A DNA stretch of 64,000 bases from Sphingobacteriales bacterium (GCA_027484425.1 JAIXSZ010000056.1:91859-155858), one strand, 5' to 3'. Counted from the first letter of the stretch, positions 47,160 through 56,851 are shown. The notes: generated from the sequence alone by a model not told the origin. A program made the numbers and translations.

Positions 47160-49631
47160 CTATTTATCAGACTTTAAACTCAACCCTGATTTCCAAGCTA
47201 GTATACTGCTGAAACCAGTCGTTATCAATACGATACTTATGGTACTGCAAGGCATTAGTATGGCAGCAGCTACTGGTTTCAACATTCCTTGCATAGCAAA
47301 GTATAATCCTATAACGTTGTATATAATCGATACAAAAAAGCTAAAACCTATCACTGTCGCCGATGATTTCGCCAGTTTTAGTAAAGAAGGTAAAGTTGCT
47401 ATCTTTTTTGCATCCAAAATTGCATCACACGAAGGGGTAAAATTATTTATATCATCGGCTAAAGTAATACCCACATTACTTTGTTGTAGCGCACCAGCAT
47501 CATTCAATCCATCACCGATCATCATTACGCGGTGTCCTTTTTGCTGCAATGCCTCTATAAAGCGTAGTTTATCTATTGGCCTCTGCTCAAAATGCAGTTC
47601 ATTGTTACTACCAAATAATTTTTCTAATATTGGTTGTTGCTTATTATTGTCGCCAGATAGTAGCGAAAGTTTATACTGTTTAGTTAATTCTGGTATCATT
47701 TCAGAAACGCCTTGCCTGAAATCGGAATGTAAATAAAATGATGTTATCTTATCATTGATACTAACATATACCGAAGCTTGATCTGATATCACTCGTTCTC
47801 TACTCAAGCCCACAAAACCACCCGACCCTACCAAAATCCTGTTGTTGTTCACTATAGCGTCTATCCCTTTCCCAGCCGTTTCTTTCCAAGCAGCCACATC
47901 TTCCGATGCTGTTCTGCCGCCCAGCCAGCTAGCTAGCATCCTGCTATTAGGATGCTTACTTCTTCTCACTACAGCATACAGCATTTCTTTATCTACATCT
48001 GTAAGTGTATATCCTTTACTGGTTATGAGTTCATTTCCTCCCTCTGTTAGTGTACCAGTTTTGTCAAAAACTACACGGTCAGTATTTCCTAATTGTTCTA
48101 TAACCGAAGGGTCGCGCAAATACAAACCATTATTGCTGAGTAAGCGCATTATATTACCGTTAGTAAATGTAGCAGAGAGCAATAAAGCACAGGGACAAGC
48201 TACTATCAGCATTGCCGAAACACTATTGATGATAAGTGATGGATCTACAAAATACCAGTAGACAGCAGTTAACAATGCTAATGACAAGAGTACAACCGTA
48301 AAATATTTACTTAATGTGTGAATAATACTTTCCTTTTCATTGGTTTCACTTTTGTTATTGCTAAATGCATAGTGGTTCCATAAAGAGGTGAGGTAACTAC
48401 CTGCTACTGGTTTTATGATCTGAATAGTAAGCTGCTCCCCTATTTGCCTACCACCAGCATATACCATTTCTTGTTGTTTTACTTCCACAGGTTCACTTTC
48501 CCCGGTCACAAAACTATAGTCTATATATGCCCTGCCTTTCAGCACTATTGAGTCGGCAGGTATAATCTCATCATTATAGAGTTGCACCACATCTTCCTCA
48601 GCCAAATCCTGCAATTTTCGACTCACTACACCATTCGCTGTAACGACGTTTACAGCTATAGGGAAGTAGGATTTGTAATCCCTGCTGAAAGACAGCGATT
48701 TCCATGTACGCTCTTGCACTACACGCCCAGCCAGCATAAAAAACACTATACCGCTCATGCTGTCCAGATAGCCACCACCAGTATTCGTAGTTATTTCATA
48801 AACACTTCTAACGAAAGTGATAATTATGGCTAAAGCTATCGGGGCATCTATATTCAAACTTTTTTGCTTTAAGCCGCTCCAGGCAGTTGCAAAAAACTCT
48901 GATGCACTATAAAAAAATACAGGCAGTGACAGAAACAGATTGAGATACCTAAACAAATTGGCATATTGTGCTTCTAGCCCGTTATGACCTGAAAAGTATT
49001 CAGGAAAACTCATCATCATTATATTCCCAAAACAAAAGCCAGCTACACCCAACTTAAAAATTCGTTGTTTGTTGTATGTTTTTGTTTTCTTTTCGCCCGC
49101 CTCATCCAAACTTATATAGGGCTCATAACCTATTGTAGCCAGTAGCTCTGTTACCTTTCTTATGCTTATTTTCTTGCGCGAAAAATGTACAGTCACTTCC
49201 CTCGCACTAAAGTTCAATCTACTTTCACTTATACCGCCGTCTAGCCTATTCAGATGCTCTAATAGCCACATACACGAACTACAATGCACACCCGGCACAT
49301 AAAATGTAACAATAGTATGGTCACCATTGGTAAATGTGTACAATTGTTTGGCAATATCTTCATTATCTAGGTAGGCATATTTATCGCTCCTAATTGCCTT
49401 TACCTGTGCCAATCCTGGGTGATTTTGCAACTTGTAATAGTCGCACAAACCTTTTTCATTGATTACTTCATATACCAACTTACACCCCTCGCAACAGAAA
49501 GACTTATCATCACTTAAAATGTTACTATCTGCACAGGGTACACCACAGTGGTAACACAATTCATCAGACGCAGGCTGTGCCCTTCCGACTTTATCTACTA
49601 CTTCAACTTCTATTTCACTTACTGCTGGCAT
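47160..49631 (-). CDS. Heavy-metal P-type ATPase, CcoI/FixI-type (copper)
   Basis: 823 residues. Cys-rich N-terminus (Cys-Tyr-His-Cys-Gly, Cys-Cys-Glu-Gly-Cys), an HMA metal-binding domain (Val-His-Cys-Ser-Ser-Cys, about 115), eight membrane helices with Ala-Cys-Pro-Cys-Ala (metal path), Asp-Lys-Thr-Gly-Thr (phosphorylation) and Gly-Asp-Gly-Leu-Asn-Asp. The extra N-terminal Cys4-type zinc-like domain is the hallmark of CcoI/FixI, which supplies copper to cbb3 oxidase. No ccoNOPGHS genes are nearby in the window. Overlaps the upstream gene by 17 bases. Confidence 0.93.
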   Translation of the reverse strand: MPAVSEIEVEVVDKVGRAQPASDELCYHCGVPCADSNILSDDKSFCCEGCKLVYEVINEKGLCDYYKLQNHPGLAQVKAIRSDKYAYLDNEDIAKQLYTFTNGDHTIVTFYVPGVHCSSCMWLLEHLNRLDGGISESRLNFSAREVTVHFSRKKISIRKVTELLATIGYEPYISLDEAGEKKTKTYNKQRIFKLGVAGFCFGNIMMMSFPEYFSGHNGLEAQYANLFRYLNLFLSLPVFFYSASEFFATAWSGLKQKSLNIDAPIALAIIITFVRSVYEITTNTGGGYLDSMSGIVFFMLAGRVVQERTWKSLSFSRDYKSYFPIAVNVVTANGVVSRKLQDLAEEDVVQLYNDEIIPADSIVLKGRAYIDYSFVTGESEPVEVKQQEMVYAGGRQIGEQLTIQIIKPVAGSYLTSLWNHYAFSNNKSETNEKESIIHTLSKYFTVVLLSLALLTAVYWYFVDPSLIINSVSAMLIVACPCALLLSATFTNGNIMRLLSNNGLYLRDPSVIEQLGNTDRVVFDKTGTLTEGGNELITSKGYTLTDVDKEMLYAVVRRSKHPNSRMLASWLGGRTASEDVAAWKETAGKGIDAIVNNNRILVGSGGFVGLSRERVISDQASVYVSINDKITSFYLHSDFRQGVSEMIPELTKQYKLSLLSGDNNKQQPILEKLFGSNNELHFEQRPIDKLRFIEALQQKGHRVMMIGDGLNDAGALQQSNVGITLADDINNFTPSCDAILDAKKIATLPSLLKLAKSSATVIGFSFFVSIIYNVIGLYFAMQGMLKPVAAAILMPCSTISIVLITTGFSSILAWKSGLSLKSDK

Positions 49632-50169
49632 TGATAATTTTTTGTGCTTCTGCTACCTTGGGTATAAGGTACTTTTCTTCAAGAAAGAATAGTTCAGTAA
49701 GACTGTTTTCAATTAGTGCCATCTGATTCCGCAATACCCTGTATGCATCCGGATAGATAGTTTCGGTATATAATGGCAAAGAGGCCATTTGCAATCTATA
49801 CAATACACTTTTTATGTTGCTATGTGTAGATTTCATTTCTAACAACTGTATATCGTGGTTCAATTTACAACTTCCGGTACATCCGGTACAATCATGATTA
49901 GTTGCTACTTTCTCCGAAAGCGAGTTGATATATGGCATGTATTTCTCTCTCCTATCAATTATACATGCTCTTACATCGGCTATAAGATTGTTACATAAAG
50001 TTATATATTGGGAGGTAGATTGGTGTAACTCTAGTTTGTCTAGTTTATCAGCCTGTTGATTTGTGTTATCACACAATTGTTCAATAGATCTATAAATTTT
50101 GCTAGTTAACATATCCACAAAATGTGGTAATGAGGCTTCGCTATATTGATCAAATAGTACTTTTTCCAT
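49615..50169 (-). CDS. Protein of unknown function, possibly hemerythrin-like
   Basis: 184 residues, helical and soluble, with a Cys-rich loop Cys-Thr-Gly-Cys-Thr-Gly-Ser-Cys (about 94-101) between helices and a C-terminal Glu-Glu-Lys-Tyr-Leu-Ile-Pro-Lys-Val. The helix layout and the last motif recall hemerythrin-type metal-binding bundles, but the expected His pattern is not complete. Its end overlaps the copper ATPase start by 17 bases, so translation is probably coupled and a role in metal supply or sensing is inferred. Confidence 0.5.
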   Translation of the reverse strand: MEKVLFDQYSEASLPHFVDMLTSKIYRSIEQLCDNTNQQADKLDKLELHQSTSQYITLCNNLIADVRACIIDRREKYMPYINSLSEKVATNHDCTGCTGSCKLNHDIQLLEMKSTHSNIKSVLYRLQMASLPLYTETIYPDAYRVLRNQMALIENSLTELFFLEEKYLIPKVAEAQKIINASSK

Positions 50170-50187
50170 GGCACAAAACGGTTTTTA

Positions 50188-50195
50188 CAAAAATA
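50188..50195 (-). promoter_or_regulatory. Candidate -7 box (TATTTTTG) for the metal ATPase unit
   Basis: TAnnTTTG on the minus strand 18 bases before the ATG at 50169; no clear -33 element. Confidence 0.35.
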
Positions 50196-50309
50196 TATAG
50201 CCGCATAAACGTGAAAAATGATCCAGAATAGTTGAAAAACTGATTTTGGTCAGGAAATCAGTAAAAAACACCATTGATTATAATGTCTAATAGTCAAGAA
50301 CATAATATC

Positions 50310-51704
50310 TTAATCCCCAACCGCTAATTCCTCTTCAATTAATAATGGCGCATGTACCATTATTTCCTTAATGCCACCTTCTACACTAGCTACAAAATGA
50401 AATCCTTTTGTTTTCAGATAAGATGCAGCCACCATAGATCTGTATCCTCCTGCGCAATAAATCAGCCATTTGGTATTCTGGTCTATTGTTTCGTATTGTG
50501 TAGTTAGCAAGTTCAAAGGTATATGCACAGATCCTGCAACCCTGTTTTTTGCTACCTCTCTTCTGTTTCGTACATCTAGTAGTTCATAATATTCATTTGC
50601 AATTAGCGACTCACAATCATTACTTGCTACAGTAAGTATTTTGTCATACGGCATATTTGCTGCAAACCAAGCTGTAATGCCACCTTGTAAGTACCCCGCT
50701 ACTTTCTCAAAACCTATCCTTGCCAATCTTTCTACTGCTTCAATTTCTTTACCCACTTCTGTTACCAGTAGCAATTGTGCATCTGAATTAATCAATGTCC
50801 CAACCCAAACAGCAAAATCTCCATTCAAACCAATATTGATGGCTCCTTCTATAAATCCTGCAGCAAAATCCATAGGATTTCTTGTATCTAATACCACAAC
50901 ACCGTTTTGCATTGCATTCTTAAACTCTTTTACAGACAGTGCATTTACATTCTTTTTTACTACATCTTCATATGATTCATAACCATTCTTGTTGATGAAA
51001 GCATCTTTGAAGAAATAAGCTGGTGGTACAGGTAGATCTGAAGTAACAGCAACAATAAATTCATCCTTGTCATTGATTATTAATGCATAATTGCTTCTTT
51101 TTTCCTCACCTATTGTTGTACTTGATCTACTGCTTATGTTCTTACCACATGCCGAACCTGCTCCGTGACCAGGATATACTATCGTCTCATCTGGTAGTGT
51201 TTTAATGTGCTTTTGCAAAGAGTCATACAACATTCCCGCCAACTCTTCTTTTTGCAAGTTACCACTCAGCAAATCTGGTCTTCCCACATCTCCTGCAAAA
51301 AGCGTATCCCCAGTGAAAACCGCATGTTTCTCGCCTTGCTCACTATGCAGCAAAAAACAAATCGATTCAACAGTATGTCCTGGCGTATGCAATACCTCAA
51401 TTTTCACCCTTCCTACATGGAGCATTTCGCCATCTTCTGCCACATAGGCTTTATATCCAGGCGTAGCACCCGGTCCAAAAACTATGGTAGCTCCTGTAGC
51501 ATTTGCCAAATCTATATGACCAGATACAAAATCTGCATGAAAGTGTGTTTCACCTACATACTTTATAGTTGCGCCTCGCTCTTCAGCTAGTTTCAAATAT
51601 GGCTCAGGATTGCGCATGGGGTCTATTACCATCGCTTCTTTGTCAGACTCAATATAATAGGCTGCATGAGCCAAGCAATTCGTATATATCTGTTGTATGT
51701 ACAT
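50310..51704 (-). CDS. Metallo-beta-lactamase-fold hydrolase fused to two rhodanese domains
   Basis: 464 residues. MBL domain (about 1-235) with Thr-His-Phe-His-Ala-Asp-Phe (metal ligands), His-Thr-Pro-Gly-His-Thr, Gly-Asp-Thr-Leu-Phe and Tyr-Pro-Gly-His-Gly, like ETHE1-type persulfide dioxygenases/BLH. Two rhodanese domains follow: the first lacks the active Cys (Val-Thr-Glu-Val-Gly-Lys-Glu in its place), the second has Cys-Ala-Gly-Gly-Tyr-Arg-Ser. A start at GTG 51725 would overlap paaD; ATG 51704 fits the family start Tyr-Ile-Gln-Gln. Likely acts on sulfane sulfur. Last gene of the paa unit, 11 bases after paaD. Confidence 0.88.
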   Translation of the reverse strand: MYIQQIYTNCLAHAAYYIESDKEAMVIDPMRNPEPYLKLAEERGATIKYVGETHFHADFVSGHIDLANATGATIVFGPGATPGYKAYVAEDGEMLHVGRVKIEVLHTPGHTVESICFLLHSEQGEKHAVFTGDTLFAGDVGRPDLLSGNLQKEELAGMLYDSLQKHIKTLPDETIVYPGHGAGSACGKNISSRSSTTIGEEKRSNYALIINDKDEFIVAVTSDLPVPPAYFFKDAFINKNGYESYEDVVKKNVNALSVKEFKNAMQNGVVVLDTRNPMDFAAGFIEGAINIGLNGDFAVWVGTLINSDAQLLLVTEVGKEIEAVERLARIGFEKVAGYLQGGITAWFAANMPYDKILTVASNDCESLIANEYYELLDVRNRREVAKNRVAGSVHIPLNLLTTQYETIDQNTKWLIYCAGGYRSMVAASYLKTKGFHFVASVEGGIKEIMVHAPLLIEEELAVGD

Positions 51705-51715
51705 CTTTGTAGTAT

Positions 51716-52207
51716 TTAATGACACTTAAAATATTCAAATGGCTCTCTGCAGCTATTGCATTGATATAAAGCTTTGCAGGCAGTAGAACCAAACCTGCTC
51801 AATAAGACAGTATCACCAGAGTGGCATTGTGGGCACTGAATAATATTATGACCAAAAACATCTAGCGCGCACGACGAATGTAGTGGTGGGGCTATGCCAT
51901 ACTTTTTAAGTTTATCCTTAGCCACATCAGTCATCCAGTCAGTCGTCCATGCTGGGTCATGCACCATTTTCACACTAACATTAGGTACGTGATGGTTGTT
52001 AAGAGTCATTTTTATATCCTGCTCTATCAGCCCCATAGCAGGACATCCAGTATAAGTAGGAGTCAGAATCACCTCACATCCATCCTCTGTAACTAGTACA
52101 TCCCTTAGCATTCCCATTTCATATATGTTTACCACAGGAATTTCTGGGTCAGGTATAGCCTTGAGCAGATGCAGAATATCTTCTTTACTATAGGCTGACT
52201 TTACCAT
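51716..52207 (-). CDS. paaD: Phenylacetyl-CoA epoxidase accessory protein PaaD
   Basis: 163 residues: Ile-Pro-Asp-Pro-Glu-Ile-Pro-Val of the MIP18/DUF59 fold, Pro-Thr-Tyr-Thr-Gly-Cys-Pro-Ala, and a C-terminal zinc-ribbon-like Cys-Pro-Gln-Cys ... Cys-Asn-Ser-Cys. Helps mature the diiron epoxidase. Overlaps paaC by 7 bases. Confidence 0.93.
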   Translation of the reverse strand: MVKSAYSKEDILHLLKAIPDPEIPVVNIYEMGMLRDVLVTEDGCEVILTPTYTGCPAMGLIEQDIKMTLNNHHVPNVSVKMVHDPAWTTDWMTDVAKDKLKKYGIAPPLHSSCALDVFGHNIIQCPQCHSGDTVLLSRFGSTACKALYQCNSCREPFEYFKCH

Positions 52208-52959
52208 GTTGCATCAGGATAGGCACGTTGTAAATATTGCATTTCGCTCAGTATGTGACCCAAATTTTCGGTATGCACACCATTTCTACCTCCGGTTTGC
52301 ATATAGTCAACTGCTGGCACCGATAGCCCTGCTTCCAATAAAACCTCCTGCACATATGTATTCCATTTAGCCTTTACAGGTGGCATATCCACAGCTATAT
52401 TCATATCCTGTAGCAAAGCCTCCGTTCTATCGGTTTCAAAAAGCTCGCCTGTGTAAATCCACAACGCATTTATTGCAGTTTGTGCTCTTTTGTTGCTTTC
52501 TTCAGTGCCCCCACCTAACCTCAACATCCAGTCTGTAGCATGTGCTTTATGATACTTTACTTCTTTTAGAGTTTTGGCAGCTATTGCTTTCAGTGTATCG
52601 TCGGCACTGTTTTGCAACTCTGTGAAGTAATAATACTCATATACAGATGTAAAAAACAAACGTGTCATAGTGTAAGCAAAATCACCGTTCGGCAATTCAG
52701 TAATCAGTGTATTCATGAATTGCCGCTCACCTCTGCGATATGCCAAATCATCGTCAGTTTTACCCATTCCTTCTACCGCTGCTGCATACGTAAGTAGCAG
52801 CTGAGCCCTGCCTATCATATCTAGTGCAAAATTGGTTAATGCCAAATCTTCTTCCAGAATTGGTGCGTTACTACACCATTCAGATAACCGGTAAGACTGT
52901 ATGAGCGCATTATCGCCTAGTCTAAGGCAATATTTGTATAAAGCTTGTTCTGTTGTCAT
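52201..52959 (-). CDS. paaC: Phenylacetyl-CoA epoxidase subunit PaaC
   Basis: 252 residues of the ferritin-like fold: Cys-Leu-Arg-Leu-Gly-Asp-Asn-Ala-Leu, Asp-Met-Ile-Gly-Arg-Ala-Gln, Lys-Tyr-His-Lys-Ala-His. Structural partner of PaaA in the multisubunit epoxidase that activates phenylacetyl-CoA. Between paaB (10-base gap) and paaD (overlap). Confidence 0.95.
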   Translation of the reverse strand: MTTEQALYKYCLRLGDNALIQSYRLSEWCSNAPILEEDLALTNFALDMIGRAQLLLTYAAAVEGMGKTDDDLAYRRGERQFMNTLITELPNGDFAYTMTRLFFTSVYEYYYFTELQNSADDTLKAIAAKTLKEVKYHKAHATDWMLRLGGGTEESNKRAQTAINALWIYTGELFETDRTEALLQDMNIAVDMPPVKAKWNTYVQEVLLEAGLSVPAVDYMQTGGRNGVHTENLGHILSEMQYLQRAYPDATW

Positions 52960-52969
52960 AAAGTATGTT

Positions 52970-53260
52970 TTATATTGCCTTTGCTCCTTCAGGCATTACG
53001 TAAAAGGTGGGGTGTCTGTAAACTTTATCATTGGCTGGGTCAAACAACATATCATTATCATCGGGGTTCGATGCCACTATGGCATCACTTGGCACTACCC
53101 ATATGCTGGTCCCTTCTCCCCTGCGCGTGTAGGTATCTCTTGCATTCTGCAATGCCATTTTTTTATCAGATGCATGTACACTTCCAGCATGTATATAATT
53201 GGCACCGGGCTTTGCCTGCATAAATACCTCCCAAATTGCTAACTGTGAATCTGTAGCCAT
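52970..53260 (-). CDS. paaB: Phenylacetyl-CoA epoxidase subunit PaaB
   Basis: 96 residues: Trp-Glu-Val-Phe, His-Ala-Gly-Ser-Val-His-Ala and Ala-Arg-Asp-Thr-Tyr-Thr-Arg-Arg-Gly-Glu-Gly, typical of PaaB. Small subunit that bridges PaaAC units. 18 bases after paaA. Confidence 0.95.
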   Translation of the reverse strand: MATDSQLAIWEVFMQAKPGANYIHAGSVHASDKKMALQNARDTYTRRGEGTSIWVVPSDAIVASNPDDNDMLFDPANDKVYRHPTFYVMPEGAKAI

Positions 53261-53278
53261 AACATTTAGTATTATTTT

Positions 53279-54244
53279 TTATAAATGAAGTAGTTCTTTT
53301 TCTTTTCTCAATCTATATGCTTCTGCTGCCTCTCTTACCCATGCTCCCTCCGCATGTACTCTCTTGTGGTGCTCCATGCGCTGTCTGTTGCATGGTCCAT
53401 TACCTCCTATCACCCTGTAAAATTCGTTCCAGTCTATTGGTCCGTGATCATAATGTCCTTTGGCTTCGTTCCACTTCAGTTCAGCATCGGGTATCGTCAG
53501 TCCTATTACTTCTGCTTGCTGCACAGTTTTGTCTATAAACTTCTGTCGCAGCTCATCATTAGAATGCCTTTTTATTTTCCATTTCACCGCATCACCTGTA
53601 TGTGGCGACTCACTATCGTGTGGTCCAAACATCATGAGCGACGGCCACCACCAGCGGTTCATAGCATCCTGAGCCATTTCTTGCTGATCCTTGGTACCCT
53701 GCATCATTTTTGACATTATTTCATAGCCCTGGCGCTGATGAAAACTCTCTTCTTTACATATTCGCACCATGGCCCTGCTATAAGGACCGTAAGAAGTGCG
53801 TTGTAGCGACACCTGATTTACAATAGCAGCACCATCTACCAGCCACCCTATAGCGCCTATGTCTGCCCAGGTAAGTGCTGGATAATTAAATATATTAGAA
53901 TACTTTGCCTTGCCACTATGCAATTGACCTATCAGCTCCTCGCGCGATACTCCCAGCGTTTCGGCGGCACTATACAGGTACAGTCCATGCCCGCCTTCAT
54001 CTTGTATCTTAGCCAGCAAAATTTGTTTAGCTCTCAAACTTGGAGCTCGGGTTATCCAGTTCCCTTCTGGTTGCATACCTATCACTTCAGAGTGTGCATG
54101 TTGAGACATCTGCCTTATCAGGTGTTTCCTGTATGCGTCAGGCATTTTATCTCTAGGCTCTATCGCATCACCCCTTTCTATCTTTTCTTCAAAGTGTCGC
54201 AGCATCTCGGCTTGTATGCTGTCTGTTTTTTCTAAAACATCCAT
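53279..54244 (-). CDS. paaA: Phenylacetyl-CoA epoxidase catalytic subunit PaaA
   Basis: 321 residues. Diiron ligand motifs Gln-Asp-Glu-Gly-Gly-His-Gly and [10 protein letters not shown]. It is the oxygenase that forms the ring-1,2-epoxide of phenylacetyl-CoA. First of paaABCD; the reductase PaaE and ring-opening enzymes are not in this window, so they must be elsewhere. Confidence 0.96.
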   Translation of the reverse strand: MDVLEKTDSIQAEMLRHFEEKIERGDAIEPRDKMPDAYRKHLIRQMSQHAHSEVIGMQPEGNWITRAPSLRAKQILLAKIQDEGGHGLYLYSAAETLGVSREELIGQLHSGKAKYSNIFNYPALTWADIGAIGWLVDGAAIVNQVSLQRTSYGPYSRAMVRICKEESFHQRQGYEIMSKMMQGTKDQQEMAQDAMNRWWWPSLMMFGPHDSESPHTGDAVKWKIKRHSNDELRQKFIDKTVQQAEVIGLTIPDAELKWNEAKGHYDHGPIDWNEFYRVIGGNGPCNRQRMEHHKRVHAEGAWVREAAEAYRLRKEKELLHL

Positions 54245-54311
54245 AAAAATGATTTTATGATTTATATACTTTGATTAACTAAATTGACGTTAATTATTGA
54301 TAATCAACATT

Positions 54312-55469
54312 TTATAAAGTACCTCTTCTTGCTTGCTCAGCCTCAATAGATTCAAACAATGCCTGAAAATTGCCCTTACCAAAAGACCTGGCCCCTTTGC
54401 GTTGTATGATCTCAAAAAACAATGTGGGTCTGTCTTCTACTGGTTTTGTAAAAATCTGCAACAAATACCCTTCCTCATCTCTATCCACCATTATACCTAG
54501 CGATTTCAGCATTGCCATATCTTCTGCTATTTCTCCCACGCGTTCGCCTACGGTATCATAATACTTGCCGGGCACATACAAAAACTCTACGCCACGCTTA
54601 CGCATCTCACTTATAGTGAAAACAATATCATCTGTAGCTACTGCAATATGCTGACAACCCGGACCACCATAAAAATCCAGATATTCCTCTACCTGCGATT
54701 TTTTAATACCTATTGCTGGCTCATTTATCGGAAACTTTATTCTACCATTGCCATTGCTCATTACCTTACTCATCAGTGCAGTATACTTGGTACTGATGTC
54801 TTTATCGTCAAATGTCACCAGATTGGCAAAGCCCATTACTTTTGCATAGAAGTCAGACCATTTATTCATAGCACCTAGTTCCACATTACCCACCATATGG
54901 TCTATATACTTCAACCCTGTACTTGGTGGATTATACTCCGATTCCCAACGTTCATACCCCGGCAGAAAGACACCAGAGTAATTTTTACGTTCTACAAATA
55001 TGTGTAGGGTATCTCCATAAGTATGTATGCCTGATCGCACCACTGCTCCGTCTTTATCACTCTCAGTCATAGGTTCAAAACAGGATGTAGCTCCACGCTC
55101 AGTCGTTATTTCATGTGCTTCTGTTGCATCATCTACCCACAGTGCTATCACTTTTACACCATCGCCATGTTTACGTATATGGTCGGCTATGGGGCTATCT
55201 GGCACTAATGGTGTAGTAAGTACTAGTCTTATTTTGTCTTGTACCAGCACATAAGATACCTTATCTTTTACTCCAGTCTCCAGTCCAGCATATGCCAGCG
55301 ACTGAAACCCAAAAGCTGTCTTATAATAATGCGCTGCTTGTTTAGCATTACCCACATATAGTTCTACATAGTCGGTACCATTGATTGGCAGAAAATCTTG
55401 CGCCTTTTCAAATATTTTCTCAATACCGTAATTGTAATTTTTAACCTCTTTCAGACTTGGAGTGTTCAT
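54312..55469 (-). CDS. hppD: 4-hydroxyphenylpyruvate dioxygenase
   Basis: 385 residues of the vicinal-oxygen-chelate fold. Iron ligands visible in Tyr-Ile-Asp-His-Met-Val-Gly-Asn-Val, Cys-Gln-His-Ile-Ala and Leu-Phe-Phe-Glu-Ile-Ile-Gln-Arg, plus C-terminal Gly-Lys-Gly-Asn-Phe-Gln-Ala-Leu-Phe-Glu. It converts 4-hydroxyphenylpyruvate to homogentisate in tyrosine breakdown. 59 bases after hmgA; precedes paaA by 67 bases. Confidence 0.96.
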   Translation of the reverse strand: MNTPSLKEVKNYNYGIEKIFEKAQDFLPINGTDYVELYVGNAKQAAHYYKTAFGFQSLAYAGLETGVKDKVSYVLVQDKIRLVLTTPLVPDSPIADHIRKHGDGVKVIALWVDDATEAHEITTERGATSCFEPMTESDKDGAVVRSGIHTYGDTLHIFVERKNYSGVFLPGYERWESEYNPPSTGLKYIDHMVGNVELGAMNKWSDFYAKVMGFANLVTFDDKDISTKYTALMSKVMSNGNGRIKFPINEPAIGIKKSQVEEYLDFYGGPGCQHIAVATDDIVFTISEMRKRGVEFLYVPGKYYDTVGERVGEIAEDMAMLKSLGIMVDRDEEGYLLQIFTKPVEDRPTLFFEIIQRKGARSFGKGNFQALFESIEAEQARRGTL

Positions 55470-55528
55470 ATAGCGTTTACTTTATTTATTTCAGAATAAT
55501 TTTTCAATTTCAATTTACTGTCACCACC

Positions 55529-56695
55529 TTATTTCCACTGCTCTGGCAACCACGATTTGAAATAATCAGGAACCTCAATTTTCATTCCTTCCTCGGTAAT
55601 CATCAGTGGCTGAAAGGGATCTATCATTACAGCCAGCTCCTTAGTTTCTTTTTGACCTATGCTGCGCTCTATTGCTCCCGGATGTGGACCATGCGGAATA
55701 CCACCCGGATGCAGTGTGAACTGTCCAGCTTTTATATTGTTCCTGCTCATAAAGTCACCATCTACATAATATAGCACTTCATCGCTATCTATATTACTGT
55801 GATGGTAAGGTGCTGGTATCGCATCTGGGTGATAATCGTATAATCGGGGCACAAAAGAGCATATCACAAAATTGCGGCTCTCAAATGTCTGATGCACAGG
55901 TGGTGGCATGTGTATGCGACCAGTGATAGGCTCAAAGTTGAATATGGAAAAAGTGTAGGGATAATGATATCCATCCCAGCCGGCCACATCAAACGGATGA
56001 TTGGCATACACATACGGGAACATCATCCCTCTTTTTTTGATGAATATATCAAAATCACCCTGCTCATCATAGGTTTGTAAGTCACGAGGTCTTTTTATAT
56101 CCCGCTCACAAAATGGCGAATGCTCCAGCAATTGCCCAAAGTCATTCCTATATCTGCGGGGTGTAAAAATGGGATCAAACGACTCCACATACAAAATCTT
56201 ATTATCTGTTGTTTCAAATTCAATTTTATATACCGTGCCTCTAGGTATTACTATGTAGTCGCCATAAACAAATGGTAATTCACCATACATGGTATGCACC
56301 TTACCACTGCCTTTGTGCACAAACAATAGCTCGTCGGCATCAGCATTTTTATAAAAATAAGGTGTAGACTTCATTGGCGCAGCCAAGCCAATATGCATAG
56401 CACTATTTACCATCAGTGTTTTTCGGCTTTGCAGATAATCCTCTTCTGGCTGTAGGTCATAACCACTGAAGCTCATCGCATTCAGTCCGTTCTCCATGGC
56501 TATTTTAGGTGCCACACTATACGGCTGTCCTTTCTGACGCACCTGTGTCGGCGGATGCAAATGATACACCAACGACGATAACCCACCAAAACCCTGTGTG
56601 CCCACTAACTCTTCCTGATACAGCGCTCCACTGGGCTGCCGGCTTACAACGTGTCTTTTGTCGGGTAGTATTCCTAAACTATGATAAAATGGCAT
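55529..56695 (-). CDS. hmgA: Homogentisate 1,2-dioxygenase
   Basis: 388 residues. Start Pro-Phe-Tyr-His-Ser-Leu-Gly, jellyroll strands with Leu-Leu-Phe-Val-His-Lys-Gly-Ser-Gly, and the iron-binding region Pro-Tyr-His-His-Ser-Asn-Ile-Asp-Ser-Asp-Glu with the later His-Pro-Gly-Gly-Ile-Pro-His-Gly-Pro-His. It opens the homogentisate ring. First gene of the minus-strand aromatic block, probably one transcript to 50310. Confidence 0.94.
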   Translation of the reverse strand: MPFYHSLGILPDKRHVVSRQPSGALYQEELVGTQGFGGLSSLVYHLHPPTQVRQKGQPYSVAPKIAMENGLNAMSFSGYDLQPEEDYLQSRKTLMVNSAMHIGLAAPMKSTPYFYKNADADELLFVHKGSGKVHTMYGELPFVYGDYIVIPRGTVYKIEFETTDNKILYVESFDPIFTPRRYRNDFGQLLEHSPFCERDIKRPRDLQTYDEQGDFDIFIKKRGMMFPYVYANHPFDVAGWDGYHYPYTFSIFNFEPITGRIHMPPPVHQTFESRNFVICSFVPRLYDYHPDAIPAPYHHSNIDSDEVLYYVDGDFMSRNNIKAGQFTLHPGGIPHGPHPGAIERSIGQKETKELAVMIDPFQPLMITEEGMKIEVPDYFKSWLPEQWK

Positions 56696-56714
56696 GTGTT
56701 CGTTTTTTCAACAA

Positions 56715-56722
56715 CAAACGTA
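56715..56722 (-). promoter_or_regulatory. Candidate -7 box (TACGTTTG) for the hmgA-hppD-paa unit
   Basis: TAnnTTTG on the minus strand 20 bases before the hmgA ATG. A TTTG upstream is too close (9 bases) to count as -33. Confidence 0.4.
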
Positions 56723-56843
56723 TTAACTACACAAAGCCTCACATATGACCTTTGGCAGCTACGTAACTGATATTTATCATCATTCTGCCAAAAATCATTG
56801 GCCTCCTCATCACAACATCTTCCTATTTACACCACTTTCACAA

Positions 56844-56851
56844 TACCTTTG
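56844..56851 (+). promoter_or_regulatory. Candidate -7 box (TACCTTTG) for the M23 peptidase
   Basis: TAnnTTTG 33 bases before the preferred ATG 56885, which also argues against the earlier in-frame start at 56798. Confidence 0.4.
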
